From Streptomyces sp. BK340 (lineage in GTDB: Bacteria > Actinomycetota > Actinomycetes > Streptomycetales > Streptomycetaceae), in contig NZ_VISR01000018.1 in the NCBI RefSeq assembly GCF_007827595.1, positions 141,278-205,277 of the forward strand: DNA of 64,000 bases, written 5' to 3'. Below are positions 63,282 to 64,000 of this stretch, piece after piece (position 1 is the first letter of the stretch; every line of letters begins with the position of its first letter). The notes under the pieces are model-generated. The model worked only from the letters and a program-made list of their open reading frames with translations, was not told where the DNA came from and did no database searches. The position numbers were made by a program, and so were the translations under genes.

Positions 63282-63961
63282 GGAAACAGGCTCTGCCCAG
63301 TGCGTTCGCTTCTTTCAGCACTGTCAGGGCCCTTCCTGCTTAGGCGGTGAAAAGTCCCCGGGATGTCCCCGGCCAAACGCCCTTCAGCGGCGTTGGGCAC
63401 CGGTCGGCTCACGCCCGACCGGGACTGTCCTGAGACCATCTCGTGTTGTGGAGCGGATCCGTATACGCCAGGTAGCGAGACCTACGCATTACGAGACCGT
63501 GAGGGTTCTTGATGGCTCGTTCCGCCTCGTGATCAGTGGCGCCATTTTGCCTGATCAGAGATGTGCGAAGGGTTCCGTCATGACACCCCGTGTTACCTCG
63601 TCCAAAGGCGTCCGGCCGCACTTGGCCCCACTCGCGGATGTCCACCGGCGCCAAGGAGGCCTTATCCGCTCCCCACAACGTTTCCGTCCAAGGCTCAGAC
63701 TGCTGAACCGTCCGAGTACTCGGAGGCGGGAGCCACGAGGACTCAGCAGCAAGGATGTTCGGGCGCTCCGAAGCGCCGCCTCACACTCGCGGCACCGCCG
63801 GTCGCACAGCGCGGGCGGATAGCAGGGCCCCAAGACGGGCAGGCCGGTGGTGCGAGTGCTTCAGGGGTGCTCGAGTGGGCACCGCGTGCGAGGCGGCGGG
63901 TCTTCGGGTCACGTCCGCTGGAGTGGTGTATCGACGGCCACTCGGCGATCTCGTTTTGAGG
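63282..63961. other. 680-bp gene-free, structured region after sdaA
   Basis: No convincing gene: the open frames on both strands lack domains and ribosome sites. Near the start, CAGTGC/GCACTG (63298-63323) may be the sdaA terminator. Bases 63353-63426 can form a three-way junction: AGTCCC/GGGACT (63353-63358, 63421-63426), AACGCC/GGCGTT (63376-63381, 63389-63394) and GGTCGG/CCGACC (63402-63407, 63415-63420). An inverted repeat TGATCAG/CTGATCA lies at 63530-63557. The stretch 63450-63590 is visibly richer in A+T than neighbouring DNA, which suggests a promoter region or an acquired segment. Confidence 0.5.
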
Positions 63962-64000
63962 CTATGCGGTGAGTTCGGTGGGCAGGACGGCCTCGTCGGT
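63962..64000 (-). CDS. C-terminal end of an unidentified minus-strand gene
   Basis: The last 39 bases, read on the minus strand, give TDEAVLPTELTA and a TAG stop. The frame runs off the right edge. Codon use is G/C-ending as in the neighbouring genes. Twelve residues are too few to name a family; that it is a gene at all is inferred from the clean frame. Confidence 0.3.
   Translation of the reverse strand, partial: TDEAVLPTELTA

Noticed and set aside
63448..63959. Plus-strand frames after sdaA as a gene or transposase remnant
   Set aside because: No catalytic motif or family resemblance and no ribosome site; kept only as a note on an unexplained region.

Overview
The window looks like chromosomal core DNA of a Streptomyces. 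Base composition is very high in G+C, third codon positions are almost always G or C, GTG starts are common, and nearly every gene has a familiar Streptomyces relative. From memory, the gene order runs like the SCO5515-to-SCO5469 stretch of S. coelicolor (serA, ilvCNB, GGDEF/EAL protein, gatBAC, rmdB, ligA, mnmA, peptide ABC operon, gcvT-gcvH-glyA-sdaA). That match is recollection, not a search.

Layout. 1-2.5 kb: the end of a PucR-type regulator gene, then a TetR repressor divergent from a DHA2 drug-efflux gene. 2.5-8.2 kb: amino-acid synthesis on the minus strand, ilvB-ilvN-ilvC and then serA, with a complete ilvB leader-peptide attenuator, a pair of competing hairpins between ilvN and ilvC, and a very long plus-strand hairpin between ilvC and serA. 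8.2-23.5 kb: a membrane GGDEF/EAL protein, three oxidoreductases (2-hydroxyacid dehydrogenase, aldo/keto reductase, PQQ-type sugar dehydrogenase), a giant LuxR (LAL) regulator, a GNAT enzyme coupled to an MMPL exporter, and a methyltransferase. 23.6-27.2 kb: gatC-gatA-gatB with an embedded small membrane-protein gene. 27-31 kb: a cupin, a DUF4267 protein divergent from a TetR regulator, and an RmdB-type c-di-GMP protein. 31-40 kb: ligA, a MetE-like protein, an SDR, a LOG-family protein, DUF427, an alpha/beta hydrolase, mnmA, a Tat-exported amidase and a cysteine desulfurase. 40.4-41.1 kb: a non-coding block of degenerate tandem repeats. 41-49 kb: small membrane proteins, TetR and WYL regulators with clear operator palindromes, a thioesterase, an esterase, a TRIC channel and a secreted M1 peptidase. 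49-55.6 kb: a five-gene peptide ABC transporter operon. 56-58.5 kb: two SseB paralogues and a P-loop protein. 58.6-63.3 kb: glycine riboswitch, gcvT, gcvH, glyA, sdaA. 63.3-64 kb: a structured, gene-free stretch and the tail of a minus-strand gene.

How the genes work together. The riboswitch operon turns excess glycine into serine (gcvT, gcvH, glyA) and serine into pyruvate (sdaA). Pyruvate is the substrate of IlvB/IlvN, and SerA makes serine from 3-phosphoglycerate. The cysteine desulfurase is a plausible sulfur donor for MnmA. GatCAB completes Gln-tRNA and/or Asn-tRNA. Two c-di-GMP proteins lie about 20 kb apart: one has an intact GGDEF but a visibly degenerate EAL domain, the other has both domains intact.

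Most unusual observations: an 80-position, nearly uninterrupted hairpin on the plus strand at 4163-4326 whose 18 imperfect pairs are all G-U on that strand; mutually exclusive hairpins between ilvN and ilvC; a 22-nt tandem repeat array with a second degenerate repeat block after the cysteine desulfurase gene; and a possible three-way-junction structure downstream of sdaA. No tRNA, rRNA, CRISPR array or intact insertion sequence was recognised.
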